A stretch of DNA of 13,999 nt, taken from contig CAKQBP010000013.1 in assembly GCA_934216375.1 (NCBI GenBank), positions 1 to 13,999 on the forward strand, written 5' to 3'. How positions within the stretch are numbered: position 1 is the stretch's first letter; the number at the start of each line of letters is the position of its first letter. The stretch comes from an uncultured Veillonella sp. (GTDB taxonomy: Bacteria > Bacillota > Negativicutes > Veillonellales > Veillonellaceae). This document shows, piece after piece, positions 6,507-13,948 of the stretch. A program made the translations under genes and the position numbers. The notes below the pieces were generated by a model, which was not told the origin of the DNA, searched no databases, and saw only the letters and a program-made list of their open reading frames with translations.

Positions 6507-8828
6507 ATGCGGTTATTTATTGCAGAAAAGCCATCCATGGCTTGCGAAATCAGTAAATGCTTACCAGAAAATAAGAATATCCAAAAGCGGAATGGCTATT
6601 TTATCCAGGGTGACGATGTGGTGACCTGGGTAGTAGGTCATGTATTGCATCAGGCTGAGCCCGGAGATTACGATGATAAATATATCCGTTGGCGTCCTCA
6701 AGATTTGCCTATCGTGCCAGATGAGTGGAAATTGCTTGTCACAGATAGCAGCCGTCAACAGTTTGAAATTGTAAAAGATCTTATCGGTAAGGCTGATATC
6801 ATTGTCAACGCAGGTGACCCGGATCGAGAAGGGCAACTTTTAGTTGACGAAGTTTTGTACTATGTAGGTAATACAAAACCAGTACAGCGTATTCTATTAA
6901 ATGCCCTCGATGAAAAATCCATTCGTTCCGCTCTCGATGATTTGAGAGATAACAAGGACTTTCACAATCTATATCAATCCGCATTGGCAAGAGCGCGGGC
7001 AGACTGGCTCATTGGGATGAATTTATCTCGGGCATATACATTATCTGAACGTTATAAAGGTAATAAGGTAACATTGCCAATTGGTCGTGTTAAAACCCCT
7101 ACCTTGGCGTTAGTTGTTCGTAGAGAACGTGAATTAGAAGCCTTTAAGCCGGTAGACTATTTTACTGTAAAGGTTTTATATAATCATCCGAATGGGGTGT
7201 TTTGGGCCACTTGGCAGCCGACAGATGAGCAAAAAGGATTAGATCCTGATGGTCGTCTTATTAATAAGGCTATAGCTGATTCATTAGTTGAACAATTGCA
7301 AAGTGGACCTGATGGTGTTATTAAAGCTGTTACTAAATCCAAAAAGAAAGATGTACAGCGTTTACCGTTATCCCTGTCATCCTTACAGGTACTGGCAGGT
7401 AAAGCCTTTTCTTATGATCCACAGACTGTACTTGATACAGCGCAAAAATTATACGAAAAGAAATTAACTACCTATCCACGTTCTGATTGTGAATATTTAC
7501 CACCCAATCAATATGCTGATCGCAATGCAATCCTCAACAATCTACAAAATGCAGGTGATGAGAGATTAGCACAGTGGGCTGCCGATGCAGATCGTTCTAT
7601 TAAGAGCCGTGCTTGGAATGAAAAGAAAATTACCGCCCATCATGCTATTATTCCTACAACAGTGGCTTGTAATATAAATAGCTTGACTGATGAGGAACGA
7701 AATATTTACTTCCTCATCAGTCAAGCTTATATTGCTCAATTTTATGGGGAGCATATTTACGAGCAAACTAAAATTGTAGTAGAGCAGTGTAAAGAAGAGT
7801 TTGTAGCTAATGGTCGTGTAGTTATCGAAGAAGGTTGGAAATTACTTTATAAGCGGCAAAAGTCTAAATCTACGACGGACAATGACGAGCCTGATCTAAC
7901 CGATGAGCGTGGAGCTGAATCAGACCCTAAAAAAGAGGTTGTTGAAGAAACGGATCACTTGCCGGCGGTTAAAAAGAACGACACTGTTTTATATACGGAT
8001 TCTTCTGTAGAGGCGAAGCAAACCAAGCCACCATCTCGATTTACACCGTCCACATTGCTACAAGCGATGAAAGAAATTCATAAGTTCGTAAAAAATGAAG
8101 ACTTGAAGAAACAGTTAAAGGCTGTATCTGGTATCGGTACCGAGGCGACTCGAGCTAATATCATTGATGAGCTTATTAGTCGTGGCTTTATGAAAACGTC
8201 AGGGAAGAAGCAAGTCTTATCTCCGACGGAAACGGGCTATCTCTTAGTAGACGCTCTGCCAGAAGAACTTCTTTATCCTGATGAAACAGCTGTTTGGGAA
8301 GAACGCTTAGCACTTATGAGCGAAGGAGCGGATACGTTAGATTCCTTCTTAGCGGATCAAATTAAGTTTTTACAATTATTAATTGATAAACTTGGTTTTG
8401 ATAAAGTAATAAACTCTGATCAAATGATGCCAAATGTGGTTCGAACTATAACGAGCCAAAATCGTAAACGCCCTATGGATAATGAAAGCGTAGACTTGTC
8501 TTCATTGCCTGTATGTCCTAAGTGTAAAAAGGGCCGTTTGCAACAGCGGAATGGTAAATTTGGTGCCTTTTTAGGCTGTACAAATTATCCTACTTGTAAA
8601 CATACTCAGCCAGTAGAAGGGGATGTTTCTAGTATTGAAGATAATATTGAAGTATCTGATGAAGATAAACAATATAAATGCCCTAGATGTAAAGTAGGTT
8701 ACTTTGTGAAACAAGAGGTGAGAGGTCGAACAAACTGGATTTGTAGTAATCGATCTCAATGTAAGACCCAATGTTCTGATGTAGATGGGGTACCGAGTAT
8801 TTATGTTAACAAATCTAACATTACTTAG
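6507..8828 (+). CDS. topB: DNA topoisomerase III (type IA)
   Basis: Type IA topoisomerase that passes single strands and decatenates DNA. The 773-residue product begins directly with the Toprim motif MRLFIAEKPSMA (Glu7) and continues with NAGDPDREGQLL (101-112, metal-binding Asp104 and Asp106), ARADWLIGMNLSRAYT (163-178) and PIGRVKTPTLALVVRRE (191-207). The active-site tyrosine is Tyr323 in KLTTYPRSDCEYLP. GIGTEATRA (542-550) is also typical. An acidic, low-complexity linker (about 453-505) precedes PPSRFTPSTLLQAM. Two Cys zinc ribbons end the protein: CPKC...C691/C697 (from 670) and CPRC...C746/C752 or C756 (from 725). The start at 6507 is chosen because of AAGGAGGGG upstream and the family N-terminus; an in-frame ATG at 6468 lies inside the leader hairpin. 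Codons 392-407 contain a perfect 17-bp inverted repeat. Confidence 0.95.
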   Translation: MRLFIAEKPSMACEISKCLPENKNIQKRNGYFIQGDDVVTWVVGHVLHQAEPGDYDDKYIRWRPQDLPIVPDEWKLLVTDSSRQQFEIVKDLIGKADIIVNAGDPDREGQLLVDEVLYYVGNTKPVQRILLNALDEKSIRSALDDLRDNKDFHNLYQSALARARADWLIGMNLSRAYTLSERYKGNKVTLPIGRVKTPTLALVVRRERELEAFKPVDYFTVKVLYNHPNGVFWATWQPTDEQKGLDPDGRLINKAIADSLVEQLQSGPDGVIKAVTKSKKKDVQRLPLSLSSLQVLAGKAFSYDPQTVLDTAQKLYEKKLTTYPRSDCEYLPPNQYADRNAILNNLQNAGDERLAQWAADADRSIKSRAWNEKKITAHHAIIPTTVACNINSLTDEERNIYFLISQAYIAQFYGEHIYEQTKIVVEQCKEEFVANGRVVIEEGWKLLYKRQKSKSTTDNDEPDLTDERGAESDPKKEVVEETDHLPAVKKNDTVLYTDSSVEAKQTKPPSRFTPSTLLQAMKEIHKFVKNEDLKKQLKAVSGIGTEATRANIIDELISRGFMKTSGKKQVLSPTETGYLLVDALPEELLYPDETAVWEERLALMSEGADTLDSFLADQIKFLQLLIDKLGFDKVINSDQMMPNVVRTITSQNRKRPMDNESVDLSSLPVCPKCKKGRLQQRNGKFGAFLGCTNYPTCKHTQPVEGDVSSIEDNIEVSDEDKQYKCPRCKVGYFVKQEVRGRTNWICSNRSQCKTQCSDVDGVPSIYVNKSNIT
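7680..7727. repeat. 17-bp perfect inverted repeat inside topB
   Basis: AGCTTGACTGATGAGGA (7680-7696) is the exact reverse complement of TCCTCATCAGTCAAGCT (7711-7727), with a 14-base loop. Six more base pairs can form outside it (AATATA at 7671-7676 with TATATT at 7728-7733) if three bases bulge. The arms encode SLTDEE and FLISQA of topoisomerase III in frame. No T-run follows, so it does not look like an ordinary terminator. Confidence 0.9.
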
Positions 8829-8854
8829 AAATGATTGTTTTTATTGTAAATAAT

Positions 8855-8893
8855 AAAAAGACGCGCACAGCTAAGCTGTACGCGTCTTTTTTT
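8855..8893. terminator. Bidirectional terminator between topB and the DEAD-box helicase
   Basis: AAAAAGACGCG (8855-8865) pairs with CGCGTCTTTTT (8881-8891); after a C/A mismatch the inner ACAGC/GCTGT pairs continue to a 3-base loop. Seven T follow on the plus strand (8887-8893) and TTTTT on the minus strand, so it serves both converging genes. It begins 27 bases after the topB stop codon. Confidence 0.92.
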
Positions 8894-8955
8894 GTTTAAA
8901 ACTGCTTTTGTAGAAGAAAAATTTCTTCATTTAGTTTAGGATATTAAGCTGAATT

Positions 8956-10254
8956 TTATCTGCGTTTGTCACGACGCCCAGTCTGAGACGTAGAAGCGCG
9001 GCGTTGGCGTGTATTTGAGCCTTTGTGACCTCGTGCCTTGTGAGCTTTAGCCTTAGTTGATTGGTAAGTGCTTGTAACCTTAGGTTTACTAACTGATTTT
9101 GTGCGTTTCGGAGCAGTATTGGCGTTGCCCTTAGTCTTAATCTGACCATCTTTTGTATATTTGGTAAGCGTAGCTTGAATAGCTCGTTCAATACGTCTTA
9201 ACCAAGCCTCATCCTGTGGAGTTGCAAATGTTACAGCAATACCTGAGTTACCAGCACGACCTGTACGTCCAATTCGATGGATATAGTAATCTACATCGCG
9301 AGGTACGTCATAATTATATACATGTGTGATACCTTCAATGTCGATACCGCGAGCCGCAATATCGGTAGCCACTAAGATTTGTGTTTTAGCTTTTGCAAAG
9401 TCTCGTAGAATTTGTGTGCGACGACCTTGTGTCAAGTCACCGTGCATTTCTGCAATATTAAGCCCTGCTGCGGTTAATTCGTAGGATAAACGAATCGCAC
9501 CTTCCCGTTTATTACAGAATACAATAGCTAAGAATGGATTGTCATCTTCAATCATTTTGATGAGACGTTGTGTTTTTTCTTCAGGATTCATCATATACAC
9601 TCGTTGATCAATTGATTCGAGCGTGATATGTTTGCCTTCTGCTGTTACAGAAATAGGTTTAGACATGTATGCCTTTGCGAGATTTCGGATTTTATCTGGA
9701 ATTGTTGCAGAGAATAGCAACAGTTGCCTATTAGCGTCTGTTTGGCTAATGAGATTTTCAATATCTGGTAAGAAACCCATATGCAACATTTGGTCTGCTT
9801 CGTCTAGTACAACACGGCGAATACAATCTAAATGTAGGGAACCGCGTTTTGCGTGATCCAATAATCGACCGGGTGTACCTAGAATAACTTGAGGACGACG
9901 TCCTAGTTGCTGTAGTTGGGCTTCAATAGTTTTACCACCGATGAGAGGGAGGATATCTACATTTAAAATAGAACCTAGTTCCTTCGCTTCGTCGGAAATT
10001 TGTTTAATTAGTTCCCGTGTAGGTGCAATGATAAGCACTTGCTCTTGATGAACATCAGTATGTACACGTTGTAAAATTGGCAGTAAGAAGGCTAGCGTCT
10101 TCCCCGTGCCTGTTTGAGCTTTTGCTATGACATCATTCCCTTTAAAGACGACAGGAATGGATTGTTCTTGAATTGGCGTGGGCTCCTTGATACCTTGTTT
10201 TTGTAGGGCTATGATGAGCTCATCACAAACACCTAAAGATTTAAAAGATTTCAT
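8956..10254 (-). CDS. DEAD-box ATP-dependent RNA helicase
   Basis: The 432-residue protein unwinds RNA duplexes with ATP and probably acts in ribosome assembly, RNA decay or cold adaptation. All family motifs are present: Q motif (F4, PTPIQEQSIP at 25-34), I AQTGTGKT (46-53), Ia PTREL (78-82), GG (106-107), Ib TPGR (127-130), II DEAD (151-154), III SAT (182-184), then in the second RecA domain FCNKREGA (246-253), V ATDIAARGID (296-305) and VI HRIGRTGRAG (326-335). Residues from about 370 onward form a basic, disordered tail rich in K, R, T and S ending RRDKRR, a general RNA-binding extension. It resembles the CshA/RhlE/DeaD group, but the tail lacks a recognisable RbpA or RRM domain, so I do not give a symbol. 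The start has AGAAAGGA upstream. Monocistronic, convergent with topB. Confidence 0.94.
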   Translation of the reverse strand: MKSFKSLGVCDELIIALQKQGIKEPTPIQEQSIPVVFKGNDVIAKAQTGTGKTLAFLLPILQRVHTDVHQEQVLIIAPTRELIKQISDEAKELGSILNVDILPLIGGKTIEAQLQQLGRRPQVILGTPGRLLDHAKRGSLHLDCIRRVVLDEADQMLHMGFLPDIENLISQTDANRQLLLFSATIPDKIRNLAKAYMSKPISVTAEGKHITLESIDQRVYMMNPEEKTQRLIKMIEDDNPFLAIVFCNKREGAIRLSYELTAAGLNIAEMHGDLTQGRRTQILRDFAKAKTQILVATDIAARGIDIEGITHVYNYDVPRDVDYYIHRIGRTGRAGNSGIAVTFATPQDEAWLRRIERAIQATLTKYTKDGQIKTKGNANTAPKRTKSVSKPKVTSTYQSTKAKAHKARGHKGSNTRQRRASTSQTGRRDKRR

Positions 10255-10286
10255 GGATTGTCCTTTCTATAATACATATTATATTA

Positions 10287-10315
10287 ATTATACAGTATAC
10301 ACATACTAGGGGCAA
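10287..10315 (-). promoter_or_regulatory. Probable promoter of the DEAD-box helicase gene
   Basis: On the minus strand TTGCCC (10315-10310) and TATAAT (10292-10287) are separated by exactly 17 bases, 32 bases upstream of the start codon. The -35 matches the consensus at four of six positions and the -10 fully. Confidence 0.65.
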
Positions 10316-10508
10316 ATGAATTGAACTTGGAAGATTTATAGTCTTAATATACTCTAGACTCAATAAAATATTATAGTACTTTCGAGTATATTTTTTTGAT
10401 AATACATAGAGAAATATTGATATAACTAAGTGAAATGAGAAATGAAAACATTAAAATAACTACATTTAAACTATTTATAAATTGTTAATTGAGAATGTGT
10501 AAGCATTT

Positions 10509-10527
10509 GTAAATGATAATCTTTGTA
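10509..10527. promoter_or_regulatory. Fur-box-like sequence, distal
   Basis: GTAAATGATAATCTTTGTA aligns by hand at 14 of 19 positions with the classical Fur box GATAATGATAATCATTATC. It is about 195 bases upstream of the feoA promoter -10, so its role in direct repression is doubtful unless another promoter lies nearby. Confidence 0.35.
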
Positions 10528-10601
10528 GTGTTTATTGATTACTGTATCTAAATATATAGCCATGAAATATTAAATTTCAGCTAGTATTCAGCATTTTGTT
10601 G

Positions 10602-10620
10602 GATAATTATATAGATAATC
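10602..10620. promoter_or_regulatory. Fur-box-like sequence, middle
   Basis: GATAATTATATAGATAATC aligns at 14 of 19 positions with the Fur box and contains two GATAAT hexamers 12 bases apart. It ends about 68 bases upstream of the feoA -35. Confidence 0.4.
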
Positions 10621-10670
10621 TCATATTAAATATGATAATAAAATATAGATATGAGAAAAAAAATGACCAT

Positions 10671-10689
10671 AAAAATGATAATAATTGTT
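10671..10689. promoter_or_regulatory. Fur-box-like sequence overlapping the feoA -35
   Basis: The 19-mer centred on TGATAAT (10676-10682) aligns at 14 of 19 positions with the Fur box and at 11 of 15 with the 7-1-7 form TGATAAT-N-ATTATCA. It overlaps the first two bases of the feoA -35, where an iron-bound repressor would block RNA polymerase. Of the three candidates this one has the most sensible position. Confidence 0.5.
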
Positions 10690-10715
10690 GAAATTAATGC
10701 TTGATTTGATATAAT
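10688..10715 (+). promoter_or_regulatory. Probable feoAB promoter
   Basis: TTGAAA (10688-10693) and TATAAT (10710-10715) are separated by 16 bases, and TGA immediately precedes the -10 (extended -10, TG at 10707-10708). The start is predicted near 10722, leaving a leader of about 72 bases before feoA. Confidence 0.7.
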
Positions 10716-10793
10716 AATTTAAGATATTAATACGCATTATTATTTTGTGTGGTTAATATGAGGTTGTTAGGTACAATAATTAGGAGGTGTCGT

Positions 10794-11027
10794 ATGGCTA
10801 TCAAAAAGTTGAAAGACATGAAGCCAGGTGAGTCTGGTCTTATTGTTGCACTACATGGCAGTGGCAATGTTAAGCATCGTCTAATCGACATGGGTCTCGT
10901 ACATGGTACAAAAATCCATGTTATGAAGTTTGCCCCTTTGGGTGATCCGGTGGAGATCAAAGTAAAAAACTTTGAATTAGCACTTCGTACAAGCGAAGCT
11001 GGCATGATTGATGTAGATGTTCAATAG
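10794..11027 (+). CDS. feoA: Ferrous iron transport protein A
   Basis: FeoA is a small cytoplasmic SH3-like protein that supports FeoB-mediated Fe2+ import, probably by contacting the FeoB nucleotide-binding domain. The 77-residue product, beginning MAIKKLKDMKPGESG, shows the family layout: a short strand, the glycine-rich turn around ALHGSGNVKHRLIDMGLVHGT, then PLGDPVEIKVKNFELALRTSEA, which is close to the usual FeoA pattern. The ATG at 10794 is chosen because a near-perfect Shine-Dalgarno (AGGAGGTG, 10782-10789) precedes it and the family start follows; an upstream in-frame ATG at 10749 has no such site. Its TAG stop lies inside the Shine-Dalgarno of feoB, so the two are co-transcribed and probably translationally coupled. 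Fur-like motifs upstream suggest iron repression. Confidence 0.95.
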   Translation: MAIKKLKDMKPGESGLIVALHGSGNVKHRLIDMGLVHGTKIHVMKFAPLGDPVEIKVKNFELALRTSEAGMIDVDVQ

Positions 11028-11036
11028 GAGGTTCAC

Positions 11037-13406
11037 ATGGCAGAAAATGGGCAAATTCGCATTGCCTTAGCAGGTAACCCAAACTGTGGTAAAACTACAA
11101 TGTTTAATAATATCACAGGGGCGAAGCAACACGTGGGTAACTATCCAGGTGTTACAGTAGAGAAAAAAGAAGGCCATACGAAATTTGATGGCCATGAGTT
11201 ATTGTTTATTGACTTACCAGGTACATATAGCTTAACTGCACGTTCCTTGGATGAGTTAGTAGCGCGTAATGTTATCGTAAATGATAACCCAGATGTAATT
11301 GTTAATGTTCTTGATGCATCTAACTTGGAACGTAACTTATATTTAGCTGCACAATTATTGGAACTTGAAAAGCCAATGGTTATTGCTCTAAACATGGCTG
11401 ACGTTGCTGAAGAAATGGGCATCAAATACGACCTAAAAAAAATGGCAGAAATGACAGGGGCTACAATTGTTAGCACAGTAGGTCGTACAAACATTGGTAC
11501 AAAAGACTTGTTAGCAGCAACAATTAGTGTAGCTGCTTCTCAAAAAGCTCCTGGTGTAACAATTAATTATGGTGATTTGTTAGAAGGCAAAATTAGTGAG
11601 CTTGTAGAAGAACTAAAACAAGCTGGCACTGTTACATATCCACTTCGTTGGATTGCTATTAAATTACTTGAAAAAGATGCGGACGTTATTGGCAAGGTTA
11701 TGCGTTTTGATAATACGGAAGCTGTTATTCAAAAGGCTGAAGCTATTCGTGAAGAAATTAAAGATCAAGTCGATCTTGATGTAGTATTCCAAGAATATCG
11801 TCACCGCTTCGCAGTAGAAGTATATAATAAATGCTTAACACAGGCTCCTACACAATTAGAAACGCGTTCTGACCGTTATGATAAAATTTTAACTCACCGT
11901 ATTCTTGGTTTGCCAATTTTTATGGTTGTAATGTGGTTACTATTTAACTTCGTAAATACTGTAGGGGCTATTCCTCAAGGTTGGATTGAAGATGGCTTTA
12001 CTGCATTACAAGCATGGGTTGTAACAGTTATTCCAGAAGGTCAGTTACAATCACTTATTTCTGACGGTATCATCGCCGGTGTAGGTGCTGTATTATCCTT
12101 CGTACCATTAATTCTATTATTATTCCTTGGTATCTCTTTCTTGGAAGATACAGGGTATATGGCACGTGCTGCCTTCGTTATTGACCGTGTAATGCGCGCT
12201 TGTGGTTTACATGGTAAATCGTTTATTCCTTTATTATTAGGTTTTGGTTGTTCCGTACCATCCGTAATGGGTGCACGTATCCTTGATAACTACAAAGATC
12301 GTATGGTAACAATCTTAATTACTCCATTCATGAGTTGTTCTGCACGCTTACCTGTTTATACTTTGTTTGCAGCAGCATTTTTCCCTCCTGAATGGGCTGG
12401 TACTGTAGTATTTGGTGTGTATGCATTAGGTATTGTATTTGGTATCGTATTTGCTAAAATTTTCCGCAAATATTTATTTGCTGGCGAAGCAGAACCATTC
12501 GTAATGGAATTGCCTCCATATCATTTACCAACTTTAAAAGCTACATTAACTCATATGTTTGAACGTGGTATTATGTACCTTAAAAAAGCAGGTACTTTTA
12601 TCCTTGCTGCTTCCATCCTCGTATGGTTCATCACAACATATCCAATGGATGTAGAATACTCCAAAGATTATGATGCATTGCATGATCAAGTAGCTCAAAC
12701 ATATGAAATGAAAGATGCTGAAACTTTGGCTCATTTTGGTATCACTACAGATGAACAAAAAGATCAAGTAAATGAAATTGTAGATAATATGAAATCTACT
12801 GTACAAGATGCCACTGCACAAGCAGAAGCTGCTCAAGAAGCTGCTCCTGAAATCGAAGTAGAAGATGATTCTGAAGCACCTGAATTATTCAATGATATTA
12901 AAGATGAAAATAAAGACTTGTTCCCAGCAGCATGGGCAATGTATAAAAACAGTGCTAACTTAGATGCTGAAAATGACAAACTTGATAAAGAACAAGCTTC
13001 TGAAAAACTTGAACAATCCTATGCAGCATCCTTTGGTAAAGCTATCAACCCAGTGCTAGAACCATTGGGCTTTGACTGGAAAATGGGTGTATCTCTCGTA
13101 GCTGGTTTAGCGGCTAAAGAAGTTGTTGTATCTACATTGGGTACTATCTATGCAGTAGGTGGCGATACAGATCATCCTCAAGCATTGACTGATTACTTAC
13201 AAAATGATCCACACTTTACACCATTGATTGCATTAACATTAATGCTATTCATCTTGATTTACCCTCCATGTATCGCAGCTTTAGCAGTTATTAGACGTGA
13301 AACTGGTTCTTGGAAATGGATGTTGTTCATGTTCTTCTATGAAAATGCATTTGCATGGATTGCATGCTTTATTTTCTACAATATCGGTTTGGCACTAGGC
13401 TTCTAA
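11037..13406 (+). CDS. feoB: Ferrous iron transport protein B (GTPase-transporter)
   Basis: FeoB is the membrane Fe2+ permease with an N-terminal GTPase. In this 789-residue protein the G domain has GNPNCGKT (13-20), Thr40 in GNYPGVTVEK, DLPGTYSL (59-66) and NMAD (119-122). A helical guanine-nucleotide dissociation inhibitor region follows to about 285. The membrane part starts at about 288 and includes the two gate motifs with conserved cysteines, GFGCSVPSVMGARIL (Cys405) and FMSCSARLPVYTL (Cys434), and GLAAKEVVVSTLG. An unusual hydrophilic stretch of about 125 residues (537-661), rich in Asp, Glu, Ala and Gln, separates WFITTYP from GKAINPVLEPLGFDWK; by the positive-inside rule it is probably outside the cytoplasmic membrane. 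Shine-Dalgarno TAGGAGG overlaps the feoA stop, leaving nine bases between the genes. No clear terminator follows, so transcription may continue into the small Cys-rich gene. Confidence 0.96.
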   Translation: MAENGQIRIALAGNPNCGKTTMFNNITGAKQHVGNYPGVTVEKKEGHTKFDGHELLFIDLPGTYSLTARSLDELVARNVIVNDNPDVIVNVLDASNLERNLYLAAQLLELEKPMVIALNMADVAEEMGIKYDLKKMAEMTGATIVSTVGRTNIGTKDLLAATISVAASQKAPGVTINYGDLLEGKISELVEELKQAGTVTYPLRWIAIKLLEKDADVIGKVMRFDNTEAVIQKAEAIREEIKDQVDLDVVFQEYRHRFAVEVYNKCLTQAPTQLETRSDRYDKILTHRILGLPIFMVVMWLLFNFVNTVGAIPQGWIEDGFTALQAWVVTVIPEGQLQSLISDGIIAGVGAVLSFVPLILLLFLGISFLEDTGYMARAAFVIDRVMRACGLHGKSFIPLLLGFGCSVPSVMGARILDNYKDRMVTILITPFMSCSARLPVYTLFAAAFFPPEWAGTVVFGVYALGIVFGIVFAKIFRKYLFAGEAEPFVMELPPYHLPTLKATLTHMFERGIMYLKKAGTFILAASILVWFITTYPMDVEYSKDYDALHDQVAQTYEMKDAETLAHFGITTDEQKDQVNEIVDNMKSTVQDATAQAEAAQEAAPEIEVEDDSEAPELFNDIKDENKDLFPAAWAMYKNSANLDAENDKLDKEQASEKLEQSYAASFGKAINPVLEPLGFDWKMGVSLVAGLAAKEVVVSTLGTIYAVGGDTDHPQALTDYLQNDPHFTPLIALTLMLFILIYPPCIAALAVIRRETGSWKWMLFMFFYENAFAWIACFIFYNIGLALGF

Positions 13407-13513
13407 TTAAAGCGTAGCTAATCACTATGGTTTACATTCCTTAGATACCTAGAACTAAATTGTATTGACATAATGTGATTTAATTATAGAAAAAATTAAA
13501 ATAATTCTTGCCA

Positions 13514-13542
13514 ATTATCATTATTTGTGATTAAATGATAAT
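13514..13542. promoter_or_regulatory. Inverted repeat with Fur-type half-sites upstream of the Cys-rich gene
   Basis: ATTATCATT (13514-13522) and AATGATAAT (13534-13542) are perfect inverted 9-mers with an 11-base spacer. Each contains the Fur half-site TGATAAT in one orientation, but arranged outward relative to the classical box. It lies about 95 bases before the start codon. A perfect TTGACA at 13465-13470 lies upstream, but no well-spaced -10 accompanies it. Whether this is an operator, an mRNA stem or chance is not clear. Confidence 0.35.
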
Positions 13543-13637
13543 GAGAAAAGGGAAATATCCAAATATATTGCTTTTAACTCATTTATCATATATCAATTTA
13601 TGAAAATTTGGTGGATATTGAGAAAGAAGGAATTATA

Positions 13638-13844
13638 ATGGATAACCTAATTATAGGACTCATAGTGATATTAGCATTGGCTTATCTTGGTACAAAAATT
13701 TATAAACAAGTGTCTGGTAAGGGTGGCTGCGGCTGTGGTAGCGGTGGCTCCAATTCTGGCTCTAAAAAATCTTCTGGTTGCGGTGGTAGCTGTAGCTGTG
13801 ATGGTTCCAATAAGGCATTAGGCATAAAACGTACCGCTAAGTAA
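13638..13844 (+). CDS. FeoB-associated Cys-rich membrane protein
   Basis: A 68-residue protein with a single N-terminal membrane helix (about residues 3-19, NLIIGLIVILALAYLGT) followed by a short basic stretch and a Gly/Ser-rich tail. The tail contains five cysteines: Cys31 and Cys33 in GGCGCGSGG, and Cys48, Cys52 and Cys54 in SGCGGSCSCDG. This layout and its place after feoB match the FeoB-associated Cys-rich membrane protein family. A role as metal or redox partner of FeoB, analogous to FeoC, is inferred from context, not proven. The start at 13638 is chosen because GAAGGA lies upstream and the helix then starts at once; an earlier in-frame ATG at 13608 would add a charged MVDIEKEGII and lacks a good ribosome binding site. 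The 231-base gap after feoB shows no strong terminator. Length and Cys pattern fit the family. Confidence 0.85.
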   Translation: MDNLIIGLIVILALAYLGTKIYKQVSGKGGCGCGSGGSNSGSKKSSGCGGSCSCDGSNKALGIKRTAK

Positions 13845-13861
13845 GCTAATACGAATTCTGA

Positions 13862-13903
13862 ATTTGATAGAGGGGTCTCTATAATGGGCTCCTCTTTTCA
13901 AAT
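13862..13903 (+). terminator. Probable terminator after the Cys-rich gene
   Basis: AGAGGGGTCT (13869-13878) pairs with GGGCTCCTCT (13886-13895), including three G-U pairs, around a 7-base loop, followed by TTT (13896-13898). Outer ATTTGA (13862-13867) can also pair with TCAAAT (13898-13903). It probably ends the feo transcript and isolates it from the next gene. Confidence 0.65.
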
Positions 13904-13948
13904 ATAGTAAGTAATTTGTATATATATTTAGTAGAAAGGAATATTATC

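Larger units (their letters stand above)
10255..10793. other. Long intergenic regulatory region between helicase and feoA
   Basis: These 539 bases between two divergent genes contain no convincing coding sequence. They hold the helicase promoter (10287-10315), the feoA promoter (10688-10715), six GATAAT hexamers between 10398 and 10682 with three Fur-box-like 19-mers, and several small palindromes, including CATATTAAATATG (10622-10634) and TGAAATATTAAATTTCA (10563-10579). A 9-bp inverted repeat, AATATACTC (10346-10354) with GAGTATATT (10384-10392), is followed by a run of seven T ending at 10397; its 29-base loop makes it a doubtful terminator. The region is far longer than either promoter needs, so an undetected small RNA is possible but unsupported. 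Confidence 0.7.

Noticed and set aside
7566..7766. Antisense frame in topB whose translation shares SLTDEE and FLISQA with topoisomerase III
   Set aside because: The resemblance is a direct result of the 17-bp palindrome being read on the other strand; there is no ribosome binding site or coding signal.
10346..10397. Inverted repeat AATATACTC/GAGTATATT followed by seven T as a terminator or small RNA end
   Set aside because: The loop is 29 bases, the stem is weak, and no upstream plus-strand gene or promoter is apparent that it would terminate.
10749..10793. Upstream ATGs in the feoA frame
   Set aside because: No Shine-Dalgarno precedes them, while AGGAGGTG precedes 10794 where the FeoA-like sequence starts.
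12546..12836. Antisense open frame opposite the feoB acidic insertion
   Set aside because: It is a shadow of the feoB frame with no start signal, and its hydrophobic, Cys/Phe/Ile-rich translation is the expected complement of codons for acidic residues.
13554..13619. Long-range pairing AATATCCAAAT with ATTTGGTGGATATT before the Cys-rich gene
   Set aside because: It needs a 3-base bulge and a loop of about 41 bases in AT-rich DNA, so it is not convincing as a riboswitch or terminator.
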